Shown one piece after another: positions 46,753 through 56,526 of a stretch of DNA of 64,000 bases; position 1 is the stretch's first letter; each line of letters opens with the position of its first letter. The position numbers and the translations under genes were made by a program. The notes below the pieces were generated by a model. It ran no database searches and had not been told where the DNA came from. It saw nothing but the letters and a program-made list of their open reading frames with translations. This stretch comes from Sphingomonas citricola (GTDB lineage: Bacteria > Pseudomonadota > Alphaproteobacteria > Sphingomonadales > Sphingomonadaceae), in the NCBI RefSeq assembly GCF_019429535.1, contig NZ_JAHXZM010000004.1:1-64000 (forward strand), given 5' to 3'.

Positions 46753-49167
46753 TCAGCGCACCGCCACACACTGCGTGTCGTTGCGCGCACCCAGCGGCGC
46801 TGGCGTGCACGGCGCGGGCTCGCCCCAAATCCAGCCCGACCCAACATAGCCTAGGTACACGCGCCCGAAGACGTCGGGGTCGGCACCGACGACGCTGACC
46901 TGATCGAGTGTGCCCGCGGGGAAATCGATCAGCCTCTGCCACGTTTGTGCATCGTCGACCGAGCGCCAGATGCCGTATTCGCCACCGATGCGCCCCGACA
47001 CGAAGATCGTCGGGTAACGTGCTCCCTTTGCCGCCTTGCCGAACGCGATATCGTCGACGCGCGTCACGTCCGCCACGACCTGCCACGTCGCACCTCCGTC
47101 GCGGCTGCGGCGCAGGCCAGTGTCGCCGGTATGTTCGAAGCCCGAAGTGAAGAAGAGGTGTCCGGCGTGCCCCGGTACCGAGCGTAGCTTCGCCGCCATG
47201 TTGCTTACCGGTGCGATTTCGCCGTTGAACACCTTGCTCCACGACCGGCCGTCGTCCTGCGAGCGCCACAGCCCTTGCAGCGCCGCGTTCGCGCCCTCGC
47301 CGCTATGATAGAAGTAGAACGTGCCCGGCGCTGCCTTGTCCGCAGTCACCGTCTTGCGTTGCAACCAGGTGTGCTCGAACGACCCGGGCGTGTCGCCAAC
47401 CGCGCCCGACAGGCGAACCGCCTCCCAATTGGCGCCGCCGTCGTGCGTGACAAAGGGCTGGCGATTGCGCGCGGGCGCCCACACGATTGACCTGGGATCG
47501 CTGGACGATACCGCGATGGTACCGAACGACATCCGCCAAGGATCATCCGCCTTGGTACCCGGCGGCGTCGGCAGCGACGCGAACTTGCGCCACGTTCGCC
47601 CGCCGTCGCTGCTGGTGCCCGCCATCACCGCGTTGCCATCCTCCGCGCAGCACGTGCGCGCGTCGCTCGCGTTCGTAACGACGAAGCCCGGTTTGGCCGG
47701 CGTCCAGTCAAGCTGCTGCACCGACATCAGCGTTCGCTCGCCCGGCGCGAAGGTGGAGGAATAGGCGTTCAGATCGTCCTTCACGTGGATGCCGAAATCC
47801 CACGCGGCGAAGATTGGCGATCCGCCCGCGGGCTGTATCACGTCGTTCGCGACGAGCTCCTCGATCCCGCGCGTCTGGCTCACCCAATCGAGTGCGGCGG
47901 TCCCAGGCGGCACGTCGGCGTAGAACACACCCATGCCCGCCCCCACCCACAATCGGTTGGGCACCGCCGCGTCGAACATCAGGTCGGCGGTAGTGAAAAA
48001 TGGCGAATTGGCGACGCGCAGCCACGGCGGATCGCCCGCTCCCACCGCGGAACTGTGCGTCACGCTGCTCCAATTCTCACCGCCGTCAGTGCTGACATAC
48101 CCCTTGCCCCCGCGATCGACGACGATCACTTGGTCGGCGCGCGGGTTCGCAGCCACCGCGGCGTATTCGCGCACGGTCAGGTTCAGCTCGGCAGTCAGAT
48201 CGCGCCAGCGCCCGTCGCGGTACGACCAGATCGATTTGGTCACGTCATCGACCCCGAAGAACGTGCCGCGGCGATCGAATGCGCCGCGCTGCAACGTCAA
48301 CGGCTGCGCGCCGCTGGCAGGCAGCGCATGAAAGGTCGCGCCACCGTCCGCTGACACGAACATCCCATTGCCCGACGACAGCGCGAACAGCCGCCCGGTC
48401 GGCTTGCCGCCAGCCGGACGCTCGAACCACAACATTGTGCCCGGCGCCTGCGCGCCGGCGTTGGGGCTGCGGTCCTTGCTGACGGGGATCGAGGAGATGC
48501 GATCCCACGACGCGCCCGCGTCGGTCGATCGCCACAACCCCGTTCCGGGTGTGCCGAGCAGGACGACGTCGGGGTTGGCGGGGTCGACCGCCATGAACGG
48601 CCCATGCAGGCGGAACTCGCTGTTCGCGTCCCAGATCAGGGGAAACGGATTGCCCGCGTGCGGCTGCATCCAGTGGCGACCAGTGTCATCCGACCGGTAG
48701 ACCCGCCCTTGCAATGCCATGTAGATCCGTCCGGGCCGCGATGGCGCGACCACGATCTCGTAGACCCCCGCCGCCGCGCCGTTCTGCGCACGCGCGGTAT
48801 CGGGCATCGTCGCCGCGGTGACGAGCTGCGCCCAGCGGTTCGCACCCTTGTCCCAGATGTACGCGCCGTACACGTCCGATCGAGCGACAAGCGTCTGCCC
48901 CGCCGCGTCGCTCGACAGGCCCGAGATCATGCCGCCACCACCGATCGCGACATGCTTCCACTGGTAACGCTCGTCCGCGACCGGCGCGCCCGCGCGCGAC
49001 AACGCCACCGGCGCGCTATACGACTGGCTGCTGCCCGGCAGAAAGAACGCGGCCGCCGCACCCAGGATTGCGATCAGCATCACCACGGCGACCACCCATG
49101 GCCAGCGCCGCCGCGGCCTGGCGACGAAATCATCGTAACGGACGGTGCGACGTGCATGCGGTTGCAT
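46753..49167 (-). CDS. Membrane-anchored GH74-like double beta-propeller protein
   Basis: 804 aa. An N-terminal transmembrane helix (about residues 22-42) anchors it, with the bulk outside. The region beginning YQWKHVAIGGGGMISGLSSD and TLVARSDVYGAYIWD matches the start of GH74 endoglucanase/xyloglucanase propellers, including the first catalytic Asp; FAAWDFGIHV is at the place of the second catalytic Asp. At least nine Asp-box blades are visible (SDDTGRHW, STDAGASW, SADGGATF, STDGGENW, SSDGGRTW, THDGGANW, SQDDGRSW, SRDGGATW, SVDDAQTW). Could be a polysaccharide hydrolase or only a binding propeller. Last gene of the minus-strand block. Confidence 0.8.
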   Translation of the reverse strand: MQPHARRTVRYDDFVARPRRRWPWVVAVVMLIAILGAAAAFFLPGSSQSYSAPVALSRAGAPVADERYQWKHVAIGGGGMISGLSSDAAGQTLVARSDVYGAYIWDKGANRWAQLVTAATMPDTARAQNGAAAGVYEIVVAPSRPGRIYMALQGRVYRSDDTGRHWMQPHAGNPFPLIWDANSEFRLHGPFMAVDPANPDVVLLGTPGTGLWRSTDAGASWDRISSIPVSKDRSPNAGAQAPGTMLWFERPAGGKPTGRLFALSSGNGMFVSADGGATFHALPASGAQPLTLQRGAFDRRGTFFGVDDVTKSIWSYRDGRWRDLTAELNLTVREYAAVAANPRADQVIVVDRGGKGYVSTDGGENWSSVTHSSAVGAGDPPWLRVANSPFFTTADLMFDAAVPNRLWVGAGMGVFYADVPPGTAALDWVSQTRGIEELVANDVIQPAGGSPIFAAWDFGIHVKDDLNAYSSTFAPGERTLMSVQQLDWTPAKPGFVVTNASDARTCCAEDGNAVMAGTSSDGGRTWRKFASLPTPPGTKADDPWRMSFGTIAVSSSDPRSIVWAPARNRQPFVTHDGGANWEAVRLSGAVGDTPGSFEHTWLQRKTVTADKAAPGTFYFYHSGEGANAALQGLWRSQDDGRSWSKVFNGEIAPVSNMAAKLRSVPGHAGHLFFTSGFEHTGDTGLRRSRDGGATWQVVADVTRVDDIAFGKAAKGARYPTIFVSGRIGGEYGIWRSVDDAQTWQRLIDFPAGTLDQVSVVGADPDVFGRVYLGYVGSGWIWGEPAPCTPAPLGARNDTQCVAVR

Positions 49168-49201
49168 CGAACTCCCTGCCGATTCCGACGCGCCGCGTCG
49201 A

Positions 49202-49966
49202 TCAATCATGCGTTCTGGTCAGTAGGTAATATATCGCCACCGGGCTGGTGACCAGATAACGCCACCCCAGCCGCACCGGCTCGCGCGCGGCACGGTATAG
49301 CCATTCCAGCCCCAGCGCCTGCATCCATCCCGGCGCACGTGATACGCCGCCACCATAATGGTCGAACAGACCGCCGCAGGTCCGCACCCATCCCACCCCG
49401 CCGAGCAGGTGGCGGTACTCGACGGCGATCCGTTCCTGCATCGGCGTGCCGAGCCCCAGCCACAATACGTCGGCCCCTGACGCACGCACGGCGGCGCATA
49501 TATCTGGGATCGTGTCGGGTGCGAAATAGCCGTGGCGTGCGCCCACCACCCTCAATCCGGGAAAGCGGCTGCGCAGATGCTCCGCCGCGCGCGCCGCGAC
49601 CCCCGGCTTGGCGCCCAAAAAGTAGAACCTGATCCCTTCGGTCGCGGCGATCGCGGCGGCGTCCAGAAGGAAATCGGTCGTCGCGGTACGCTCCTCCAGC
49701 GGTTCGCGGCACCTCAACCTGCTGGCGAAGACTAGGGGCATGCCGTCAGCGTCGACGATGTCCGCCTGCTCGATCGTCGCCCGATAAGCCGGATCGCGGT
49801 TGAATGCGGCGACAACGCTGCCGTTCGCCGAGGTGACGACGCGCGGAATCCGCAGATCGCCCCTGCGCGCGCGGGCAACATCCGCCCGCATCAGCGCGGC
49901 GAGTTCGTCGAGTCCCAGCCGCGCAATTCTTATCCCGCCGATCGTCGCGGTACGGATCGCGGCCAT
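49202..49966 (-). CDS. WecG/TagA/CpsF family glycosyltransferase
   Basis: GT26 enzyme that adds a sugar (ManNAc-type or uronic acid in known members) to a lipid-linked acceptor on the inner face of the membrane. 254 aa from ATG 49966 (GGGAG upstream). ADIVDADGMPLVFASRL carries the conserved catalytic Asp region, FYFLGAKPGVA and DVLWLGLGTPMQERI are family signatures, and the C-terminus RAAREPVRLGWRYL is the basic membrane-binding tail. Linked to the adjacent wecC-type dehydrogenase by possible use of an N-acetylmannosaminuronate donor. Confidence 0.92.
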   Translation of the reverse strand: MAAIRTATIGGIRIARLGLDELAALMRADVARARRGDLRIPRVVTSANGSVVAAFNRDPAYRATIEQADIVDADGMPLVFASRLRCREPLEERTATTDFLLDAAAIAATEGIRFYFLGAKPGVAARAAEHLRSRFPGLRVVGARHGYFAPDTIPDICAAVRASGADVLWLGLGTPMQERIAVEYRHLLGGVGWVRTCGGLFDHYGGGVSRAPGWMQALGLEWLYRAAREPVRLGWRYLVTSPVAIYYLLTRTHD

Positions 49967-50199
49967 GCCACTCCCCGCTCCCCGCTCCTCGTCACGGCTG
50001 AACGGCTCCTGCCCCACTCCGTCCCTTTTCCTGACTTCGCGCCGGTCGCCACGTGCGATTATGGTCGCCGGCACCGACCGGCGCGCGGCAGCACGAGGCC
50101 GACACGGAGCATATGCGCGAGCGGACGCGGGCGTGACAAGCCCTGAGCGGCCGCAACGACATCAATCTTGTCCAACGGCCGGCCCTGATGGAACGGCGA

Positions 50200-51507
50200 T
50201 CAGGACTGCCGCGGCATGCACGGCCGTGACGCTCCCGGCATCCATAACGCGATACCGCCGACCAAGAAGCTCAGGCCGGGATACAAGATGTAGGTGTAGC
50301 GCGTCACCGGCTGGAACGGCGCCAGCAGCACCGTGGTCAGAACAACCGTGATCGCGAGGTAGCCCGCGCCTGCCTCTCGCCTTCTGAGTAGCAGCGTGAT
50401 CAACCCCAGCAATCCTACAATGCCGATTATTTGCATGAAGTTGGCTTTGAATGTGCCGAAGATCGTTCCGTGCGGATCGGACATCCACTGTTCGGGCAGC
50501 AGCATTTGCCGGACGTGACGCAGCCATAGCCGTGCCGCATCTGCGGGATGTGCCGCGATCCACGCCTTGGCCTCGTCGCCGCGTTGCCGTGCGTAAGCGA
50601 CCTCGCCGATGCGGATCACCGCGCGGCGCGCCGCCGGACTGGCGGTAGGATGGATCGCACGCAATCGCTCCTCGAGCGTCCTAGCCGGATCAGCGGTGTT
50701 CGCCATCGCCGGGTTGTTGGCGAGCGCGAGTTCGAGCCCGGCATTGCTGCGTAGCGACACGAACGCGCCCAGCACGCGCTCGTTGCGGATCGTCCACGGC
50801 ACCACCGCCATCGCGACCAACGCCAGCGCGATCCCCGCGCCGATGACATTGGCCCGCCACGTCATGTGCACGACACCGAACACGACGAGACAAACGAACG
50901 CGCTGGTGCCGAGCGGCGGGTGGACGAAAAACAGCCCGCTCGCGGACGCCAGCAATCCGAGCGGGAAACGCCGCGCATCGCGCGGAACCTCGTCGACGCC
51001 CGCACGGGCGGCCAGCAGCTGATGCAGGAACAAGGCGGCAAGAAAGGTCGCCAGCCCACCTTCCCACACCCGGAAATCGACCGTCTCGACGGTCAGATAC
51101 GCCGGCGCGAGCAGGCCGAGCGCCAGACATGCCAACCGCACGCCGCGCGCGATCCGGAGGTAGGCGAAGGCGTAAAACAGCAGCAGGTATGTGCCGATCG
51201 CCAGCCCGATCGACCAGGTCGCGAGGATCGCCTCCGCCGCGACCGATCGCGGCGCGAACACGCTGTACACCAGCCCGCCCAACGCCGGTCCCAGCGGCAG
51301 CAGGTGCGCGGTCGCGCCGTGCCCGACGCCGTAGGCGCCGGCGAACCCGCGCCCCGCGCCGAGCGAGATCGCGACATTCATCGCCTCGCCCGCCGCCCCG
51401 TGCGCGGGTTGCAACAATGTCCAGGCGATCCGCTCCGCCACACCGGCCGCGCACAACGCCAGTTCGGGTCTGGGCGGGCGGAGCAGGCGTGCGGCGCTCG
51501 GCCTCAC
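50200..51507 (-). CDS. Polytopic membrane protein, GT39/ArnT-like glycosyltransferase
   Basis: 435 aa with about ten to eleven helices. Conserved-looking points: an early luminal loop after helix 1 (PAHGAAGEAMNVAISLGAG), FVHPPLGTSAFVC, a large non-membrane loop (about residues 270-345, LERLRAIHP... QWMSDPHG) and the final RYTYILYPGLSFLVGG. This layout suits GT-C fold transferases using lipid-linked donors, but the usual Asp-Glu/Asp-Asp pair in the first loop is not evident, so the catalytic status is unsure. GTG start overlaps the stop of the next upstream gene. A 233-bp gap with no clear feature separates it from the WecG-type gene. Confidence 0.7.
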   Translation of the reverse strand: MRPSAARLLRPPRPELALCAAGVAERIAWTLLQPAHGAAGEAMNVAISLGAGRGFAGAYGVGHGATAHLLPLGPALGGLVYSVFAPRSVAAEAILATWSIGLAIGTYLLLFYAFAYLRIARGVRLACLALGLLAPAYLTVETVDFRVWEGGLATFLAALFLHQLLAARAGVDEVPRDARRFPLGLLASASGLFFVHPPLGTSAFVCLVVFGVVHMTWRANVIGAGIALALVAMAVVPWTIRNERVLGAFVSLRSNAGLELALANNPAMANTADPARTLEERLRAIHPTASPAARRAVIRIGEVAYARQRGDEAKAWIAAHPADAARLWLRHVRQMLLPEQWMSDPHGTIFGTFKANFMQIIGIVGLLGLITLLLRRREAGAGYLAITVVLTTVLLAPFQPVTRYTYILYPGLSFLVGGIALWMPGASRPCMPRQS

Positions 51508-52865
51508 CGGATCAGGCGCGGACGCGACCGGCGCACCAGCCGGGCCATGCGGCGGCGGAGCAACTGGTGCGCCCCGGCACTAGCGTCCGACTCGCGGTAG
51601 ATCAGGGCGATCGTCAGGATCAGGAATACCTCGACCACCGCGGCACCGCTCAGCAGGCTCGATTCGGTCAGATTGTGCCCCAAGCAGAACGCCATCAACG
51701 CCAGCAACAACGATCGCCGCGACTTGTCGATCGACAGGCTCAGCAGCAACCGCAGCAGCGGCCACACCGCCAGCGCCGCGATCGCCAGCAGCAGCCCGGG
51801 CACGCCGATCGTGACCAGCAGGTCGAGGAACCCATTGTGCCCGTGCGGCGCGTAGATCGCGACCCAGCCACTGGTCAGCGTCCAGATCGGGCTCGCGTCA
51901 CCAATCTGCCAGAACGAGCCGAACCCTGCGCCCGTCCAGGGATACTCACCCGCATATTCGATCAACAGCGGCCAGATCGCGCCGCGCCCGGTCAGCGCGC
52001 CGGGATCGTTGAATGTGTCGGCCAGGAAACGGATATTCGCCGACACCGCCTGCAATGCGATCCCTGCGAACACCAGCAGGATGACCACCATCGTCGAGCG
52101 GTAGCTCGCACTATATGGCCGGATCGCGAAACCGAGCGCGACCGCGAGCATCAGGATCACCTCGGACGTGCGCGAATTGGTGTAGAACAGGAACACCGCC
52201 GCCCCGAGGATCACCAGTGCCGAGACGACGCGCCCGAATTGGCGATTGTCGAACAGGAACAGCAGGATCGTCAGGCTGCACGCCGCGCCGGTGATGTTCT
52301 TGTGCGGAATGATGCCGCGCCAGTCGCCGACGACCGACGACTGTTCGCCGAACACCTCGCCGTGGATGCCGTAGGGCGTGAAGAACACGACCAGATAATT
52401 GATGACCAGCAGCGCGATCATCGCGATGCGCAGCAGCTGCAGCGTCCGCGCCGGACCAAGGTCGTTGACCTGGCGGAAGGCAATCCAGATGACGATCGTG
52501 GTCTGAATGACACGGCGCAACGCGATTAGCGGCGCGATCGCCCACGATACGCTCAACAGGCAGAATGCCAGCAGCAGCAGCAGTGCCGTCGGGATACAGA
52601 TTAACTCGCGCCGGCTGATCATGCCGCTGCCGACCAGCAGCACGAGCATGATGCCGACATACAATATCTGGTTGAGTGCATCCCCCGTGCTGTTCGAATT
52701 CTGCCCCGCCCATTCCTGCATCGGCGCGGTGCCGATCAACACCAGCCAGAGGAACAGCGCGAAGGTGGCATTCGCTACCGCGAAACGCCGGCGCGCGCGC
52801 GGGCCAGCCCGGCGGGCCGGGCCGGCGGCGCGGCGTCGCTCGATGCCGGTGATCGCGGTTGCCAT
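51504..52865 (-). CDS. O-antigen ligase/polymerase (Wzy/WaaL-like) protein
   Basis: Joins or ligates lipid-linked polysaccharide units at the outer face of the inner membrane. 453 aa, about 11-12 helices after a basic N-terminus (RARRRFAVAN). Typical parts: a periplasmic loop with GDWRGIIPHKNITGAACS (the HKN motif), TGRGAIWPLLIEYAGEYPWTG, GHNGFLDLLVTIG and GHNLTESS. Similar to the protein encoded at 60792-62252 in every one of these motifs. Ends inside the start of the membrane protein gene (GTGA). Confidence 0.9.
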   Translation of the reverse strand: MATAITGIERRRAAGPARRAGPRARRRFAVANATFALFLWLVLIGTAPMQEWAGQNSNSTGDALNQILYVGIMLVLLVGSGMISRRELICIPTALLLLLAFCLLSVSWAIAPLIALRRVIQTTIVIWIAFRQVNDLGPARTLQLLRIAMIALLVINYLVVFFTPYGIHGEVFGEQSSVVGDWRGIIPHKNITGAACSLTILLFLFDNRQFGRVVSALVILGAAVFLFYTNSRTSEVILMLAVALGFAIRPYSASYRSTMVVILLVFAGIALQAVSANIRFLADTFNDPGALTGRGAIWPLLIEYAGEYPWTGAGFGSFWQIGDASPIWTLTSGWVAIYAPHGHNGFLDLLVTIGVPGLLLAIAALAVWPLLRLLLSLSIDKSRRSLLLALMAFCLGHNLTESSLLSGAAVVEVFLILTIALIYRESDASAGAHQLLRRRMARLVRRSRPRLIR

Positions 52866-52874
52866 GACTTTGTC

Positions 52875-53999
52875 CTATCCCGCCCGCACGAGCGGGGCCA
52901 GCACGGCTTCGTAGCGATCGAGCATGTGCGCGTTCGACGCTTCGCGCCCCAAACGCGCCGCCAGCGCCGCCCAGTGCGCGCGCGCCGCGGGATCGTCGCG
53001 CAGCCGCCGCAGCACCGCCGCAAGCGCGCCGTGATCGTCGAGCGGCACGACGATGCCGCAGCGCGTGCCATCCGCGGCGGTCACCCCCTCGACCTGCACG
53101 GCCACGTCGGACACGACCAGCGGCAGGCCAAGCCGAGCGGCCTCGATCAAGGCGAGGCTATGCCCTTCGTAACGGCTGACCTGAACGAAGACGTCGGCCG
53201 CGGCGGCGCGCGCCAGTGCTGCCTCACGCGCGACCAGCCCGCTGAACGTTACGCGATCGCCCAGCTCCAGCTCCGCCACCAACGCGCGCAGCGCCGCCTC
53301 GTCCTCGCCACCGCCGACGATTTCCAGTCGCGCACCCGGCACCGCCGCCATCCCGCGGATCAGCATGGGATAGTTCTTCTGCGCGGTCAGCCGACCGAGC
53401 GCAACGACCCGGAGCACCCCGTCGTTTGACCGCCGCCGCGGCAGCGCATCGAGCATCCGTTCCAGCCGTTCGGACAAGGCATTGTGGATCGTCAGCGCCT
53501 TGGCCCGATATCGCCGCGGCTTGTGTGCCAGCGTCGCGCGAACCGCGTCCGACACGCTGACCACCCGTGCGACGCAGCGCAGGATCCCCGTCCAGCCGTC
53601 GACGCGGTCGAGCAGCGGGTTGTGCGTGTCGGTCGGCGAATGGTGCGACAGGATCACGCGGGTCGGCACACGCGCCAGCGTGACCGCGACCGGCAGCAAT
53701 ACGTTGGCGGCGGGCATCGACGAAACGATCACCGCCGGGCGCTCGCGCCGTAGATAGCGCACCAGCGTGGCAATCATGCGCGCGGCTTGCCACGGCGTCC
53801 GCGGCTTGGCCGGGGCGATGTGGTGCCATCCCACCATGTCGACGTGCTCGCCCGCCGCGTCGGCGGGGGGATAAAGGACGAACCGCCTCGTCGCATATCC
53901 CCGCGCGGCGAGCCCGTCGGCGATGTCGTCCCACAATTCGCGCAAGCCCCCCGCCGCCGAATGGGTGATCGCGAAATGGATCGCGCCCGCCTGGTTCAC
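52875..53999 (-). CDS. Glycosyltransferase family 4 (GT-B)
   Basis: 374 aa. Starts with GTG at 53999 overlapping the upstream stop by four bases, beginning directly with the first Rossmann strand (AIHFAITHSAAGGLRELWDD). The C-terminal donor-binding half has VVALGRLTAQKNYPMLI and the E-x7-E pattern in VSRYEGHSLALIEAARLGLP, characteristic of retaining GT4 enzymes. Donor and acceptor sugars unknown. It is followed 9 bp later by the O-antigen ligase-like gene. Confidence 0.92.
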   Translation of the reverse strand: MNQAGAIHFAITHSAAGGLRELWDDIADGLAARGYATRRFVLYPPADAAGEHVDMVGWHHIAPAKPRTPWQAARMIATLVRYLRRERPAVIVSSMPAANVLLPVAVTLARVPTRVILSHHSPTDTHNPLLDRVDGWTGILRCVARVVSVSDAVRATLAHKPRRYRAKALTIHNALSERLERMLDALPRRRSNDGVLRVVALGRLTAQKNYPMLIRGMAAVPGARLEIVGGGEDEAALRALVAELELGDRVTFSGLVAREAALARAAAADVFVQVSRYEGHSLALIEAARLGLPLVVSDVAVQVEGVTAADGTRCGIVVPLDDHGALAAVLRRLRDDPAARAHWAALAARLGREASNAHMLDRYEAVLAPLVRAG

Positions 54000-55189
54000 C
54001 GCTGTTTCGCCGCCAGCGCTCGTTCGGAAAGCATTTGCTCCGCGAGGGTGTGCGCGGACAGCCACGCGCGATCGTCGTCGCGATCGCGGACCCAGCGCGC
54101 AATCATTTCGCCCCATTTGACCGGGCTCTGCATCCGGTGCCACGCCGCCGCTCCGCCGGCCGACACGCGCGCGTACAGCGCCGGGTCGGCGATCAGCGCG
54201 GCGATCGCCGCCGCCAGCGCGCGCGGGCGTCCGGCGCGGAACACCATCGCACTCGCGCCGTCCTCCAGGTGTCCGCGAAACATCGGATGGTCCGATGCCA
54301 CCACCGGCGTGCGCGAGGCGAGCCCCTCGAACAGGGTCAGCGGCAATCCTTCGGGAAAGGCATGGCGGCTCGGCACCACCACCGCGTCGGCCGCGCGCAT
54401 CATCGCCGCGATCTCGCCGTTCGGCACCAGCCCCAGAAAGGTGACGCGGTCGCCCACCCCGCGTTTGGCGGCGCGCCCAGCAAAGCGGTCCCGCGCGCCG
54501 ACGCCCGCGATGCTCAGTCGCACGTCGTGCGCGGGCTTCAACAGCGCGACCGCGTCGATCAGGTCGCCGACCCCCTTTTTCGCGCTGATCGAGCCGACGA
54601 ACAGCAGCTCGAACGGACGCGCCGCGGGTGCGGTCTTGGGCGAAAGATCATCGGGGGTGCGGTGATGCGGAAAGTCCCAGGCGAGTACCTTGTCGGCGCG
54701 GACGCCGAGATCGACCAGACCGCGCGCGGCATTCAGACCGTGATTGGCGACCAGCGTGACGCGCGCGTCGTTGAGCGATTCCGGCAGGGTACGAAACCGT
54801 ATCCACCGATAATAAGGGTTGGCGAACGAATCGGCCATCACCACGCCCAGTCGGAACGGCTGCGCCCGTGCCCAGCGGATCAGCGGCATCATCGGTCCGA
54901 ACAGGATCAGGTGGGTCGGCGCGAACCGCTCGATCAGCGCGATCACCGCGTCGGGGTTCCGGTCGGGATCGGTGTCCGCGCCGATCACCGTGACCCCAGT
55001 CTCCAGCATCTCCCAATATCGCGGCGCGAGCGCACACAGGAACCCGACCGCGTCGTGTTCGGCGCGCAACGCGGCGAGTTGATCGAGCACGTAGCCGTGC
55101 CCGTAATACATCTCCTTGCCTTCCTCGCGTCGCAGCCGGTCGGCCTCGCGGTAATCGCCGGCGTAATGGACCATCAGCACCCGCGTCAC
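53996..55189 (-). CDS. Glycosyltransferase family 4 (GT-B)
   Basis: 397 aa from GTG 55189, overlapping the flippase stop (GTGA). N-terminal half MVHYAGDYREADRLRREEGK, then the donor half with FELLFVGSISAKKGVGDLI and SRHAFPEGLPLTLFEGLASRTPVV (E-x7-E motif). Sequence upstream of the GTG in this frame is Gly/Arg-rich shadow of the flippase gene and not part of the protein. Retaining GT4 type; specificity unknown. Confidence 0.92.
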   Translation of the reverse strand: MTRVLMVHYAGDYREADRLRREEGKEMYYGHGYVLDQLAALRAEHDAVGFLCALAPRYWEMLETGVTVIGADTDPDRNPDAVIALIERFAPTHLILFGPMMPLIRWARAQPFRLGVVMADSFANPYYRWIRFRTLPESLNDARVTLVANHGLNAARGLVDLGVRADKVLAWDFPHHRTPDDLSPKTAPAARPFELLFVGSISAKKGVGDLIDAVALLKPAHDVRLSIAGVGARDRFAGRAAKRGVGDRVTFLGLVPNGEIAAMMRAADAVVVPSRHAFPEGLPLTLFEGLASRTPVVASDHPMFRGHLEDGASAMVFRAGRPRALAAAIAALIADPALYARVSAGGAAAWHRMQSPVKWGEMIARWVRDRDDDRAWLSAHTLAEQMLSERALAAKQR

Positions 55190-56526
55190 GCCGCATTCCC
55201 CCAGCCTGCGAGCGGGTCGCCGAGCCCCAAGTGCGCGCGCACGAGCAGGATCGCGACGAACAGCAACATCGCCACGCCGATCGCCAACGCGTCCTCGCGC
55301 CAGAATGCCATCCGCACGCGGTGCAGCCCGACCGCGATATAGCCGTATTGCAGCAGCTCGGTCGCCGCCACCGCCCCCACCGCACCGCCGAACCCGGCGA
55401 CCGCATATCCCGTCGGCAACAGCAGCGCGAGCGTCGCCAGCCGGGTGACGTTCGCGACACTGCTGTAGAACGGCTGCCCCGCGCTCAGCAGCAGCGCTTC
55501 GTTCAGGTTCGACAGCACCGCGAACACCGCGCCGAGCAGCAGCACCGCCAGCATCCAGCTCGCCGCGGCGTAACGGGGGTCGTAGATCACGCGGATCAGC
55601 ACGTCGGCAATCCCCGCCGCCCCCGCCAGCGAGGCGCACACGCCCAATGCCAAGGCAGTGCGCGAACGCCCGATCGCCGCCATCTGCGCGCGCCGGTCGT
55701 CGGTCGCGATGCCTGCGAGCGCGGGAAAGATGATCTGATAGCTCATCCGCCGCGCCAGCGTCGTCGGCAATTCCGCGATTGCGCGCGCGATGCCGTAGAT
55801 GCCGAGCAGCGCGAGCGGCGCGACCCGTCCGAGATACAATCGGTCGAGGTTGGTCGCGGCATACATGACGAGCGAGGTGATCGCGATCCACCTGCCGAAG
55901 CGGATGATCCGCCCCGCCACGACGCGGTCGAACCGCAGCCGCTGCCCCGGATCGGGAAGCGCGTAGCTCAGCGCCGAGCGGATCGCGACCGCGAGCACCA
56001 GCCCGATCACCGGCGCCCAGACCGATCGCAGCCACCATGCCAGCGCGACCTGCACCGCGAAGGCGAGGACTTCGCACGCGAGCTCGAACAGATTGCGCCG
56101 CCGCACCTCCACCTGCTTGACCAGCACGAAGATCGCGGTCGAATGCGCGCCGCCGATCACCGGCGACAAGGCGGCGAGCAGGAAGATGCGCACGTCGATG
56201 CCGTACGCGCGCGCGAGGAACGGCGCCGCGGCCGCGAACAGCAGGCTCAACAATGCACCGCGCAGGAGCTGCAACGTCCAGGCGGTATCGCGAAAGGCGC
56301 GCTCGGCGCCGTCGGGATGGTGGACGATGTTCTGCTCGATGCCGACGTCGGTCAGCAGCTCCACCCCCAGCCGCACCGCGTTGACGACCACCATCACCCC
56401 CAGAATCTCGGGCGCGAGCAGATAGGATAAAGTGACGTTGAGCCCGAACTTGAGCGCGGCGGACACGACGAACGTCCCCGCGGTCCAGACGAACTTGGCG
56501 AAATACCCGCCCGGCGCGCGCGTCAA
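55186..56526 (-). CDS. Oligosaccharide/lipid-linked repeat-unit flippase (Wzx-like)
   Basis: MATE-like flippase moving the undecaprenyl-linked unit across the inner membrane. About 446 aa with 12-14 helices: YFAKFVWTAGTFVVSAALKF at the start, APEILGVMVVVNAVRLGVELLTD, and IRFGRWIAITSLVMYAATNLDRLYLGR are characteristic of the oligosaccharide flippase family (PF01943/PF13440 type). The likely start is a TTG at 56526 that overlaps the upstream GT2 stop (TTGA); sequence further up in frame is shadow of the GT2 gene. Confidence 0.88.
   Translation of the reverse strand: MTRAPGGYFAKFVWTAGTFVVSAALKFGLNVTLSYLLAPEILGVMVVVNAVRLGVELLTDVGIEQNIVHHPDGAERAFRDTAWTLQLLRGALLSLLFAAAAPFLARAYGIDVRIFLLAALSPVIGGAHSTAIFVLVKQVEVRRRNLFELACEVLAFAVQVALAWWLRSVWAPVIGLVLAVAIRSALSYALPDPGQRLRFDRVVAGRIIRFGRWIAITSLVMYAATNLDRLYLGRVAPLALLGIYGIARAIAELPTTLARRMSYQIIFPALAGIATDDRRAQMAAIGRSRTALALGVCASLAGAAGIADVLIRVIYDPRYAAASWMLAVLLLGAVFAVLSNLNEALLLSAGQPFYSSVANVTRLATLALLLPTGYAVAGFGGAVGAVAATELLQYGYIAVGLHRVRMAFWREDALAIGVAMLLFVAILLVRAHLGLGDPLAGWGNAA

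Noticed and set aside
53996..56077. Glycosyltransferase with a 296-residue N-terminal extension
   Set aside because: The extension is a shifted-frame reading of the flippase gene; the GTG at 55189 begins the transferase fold.
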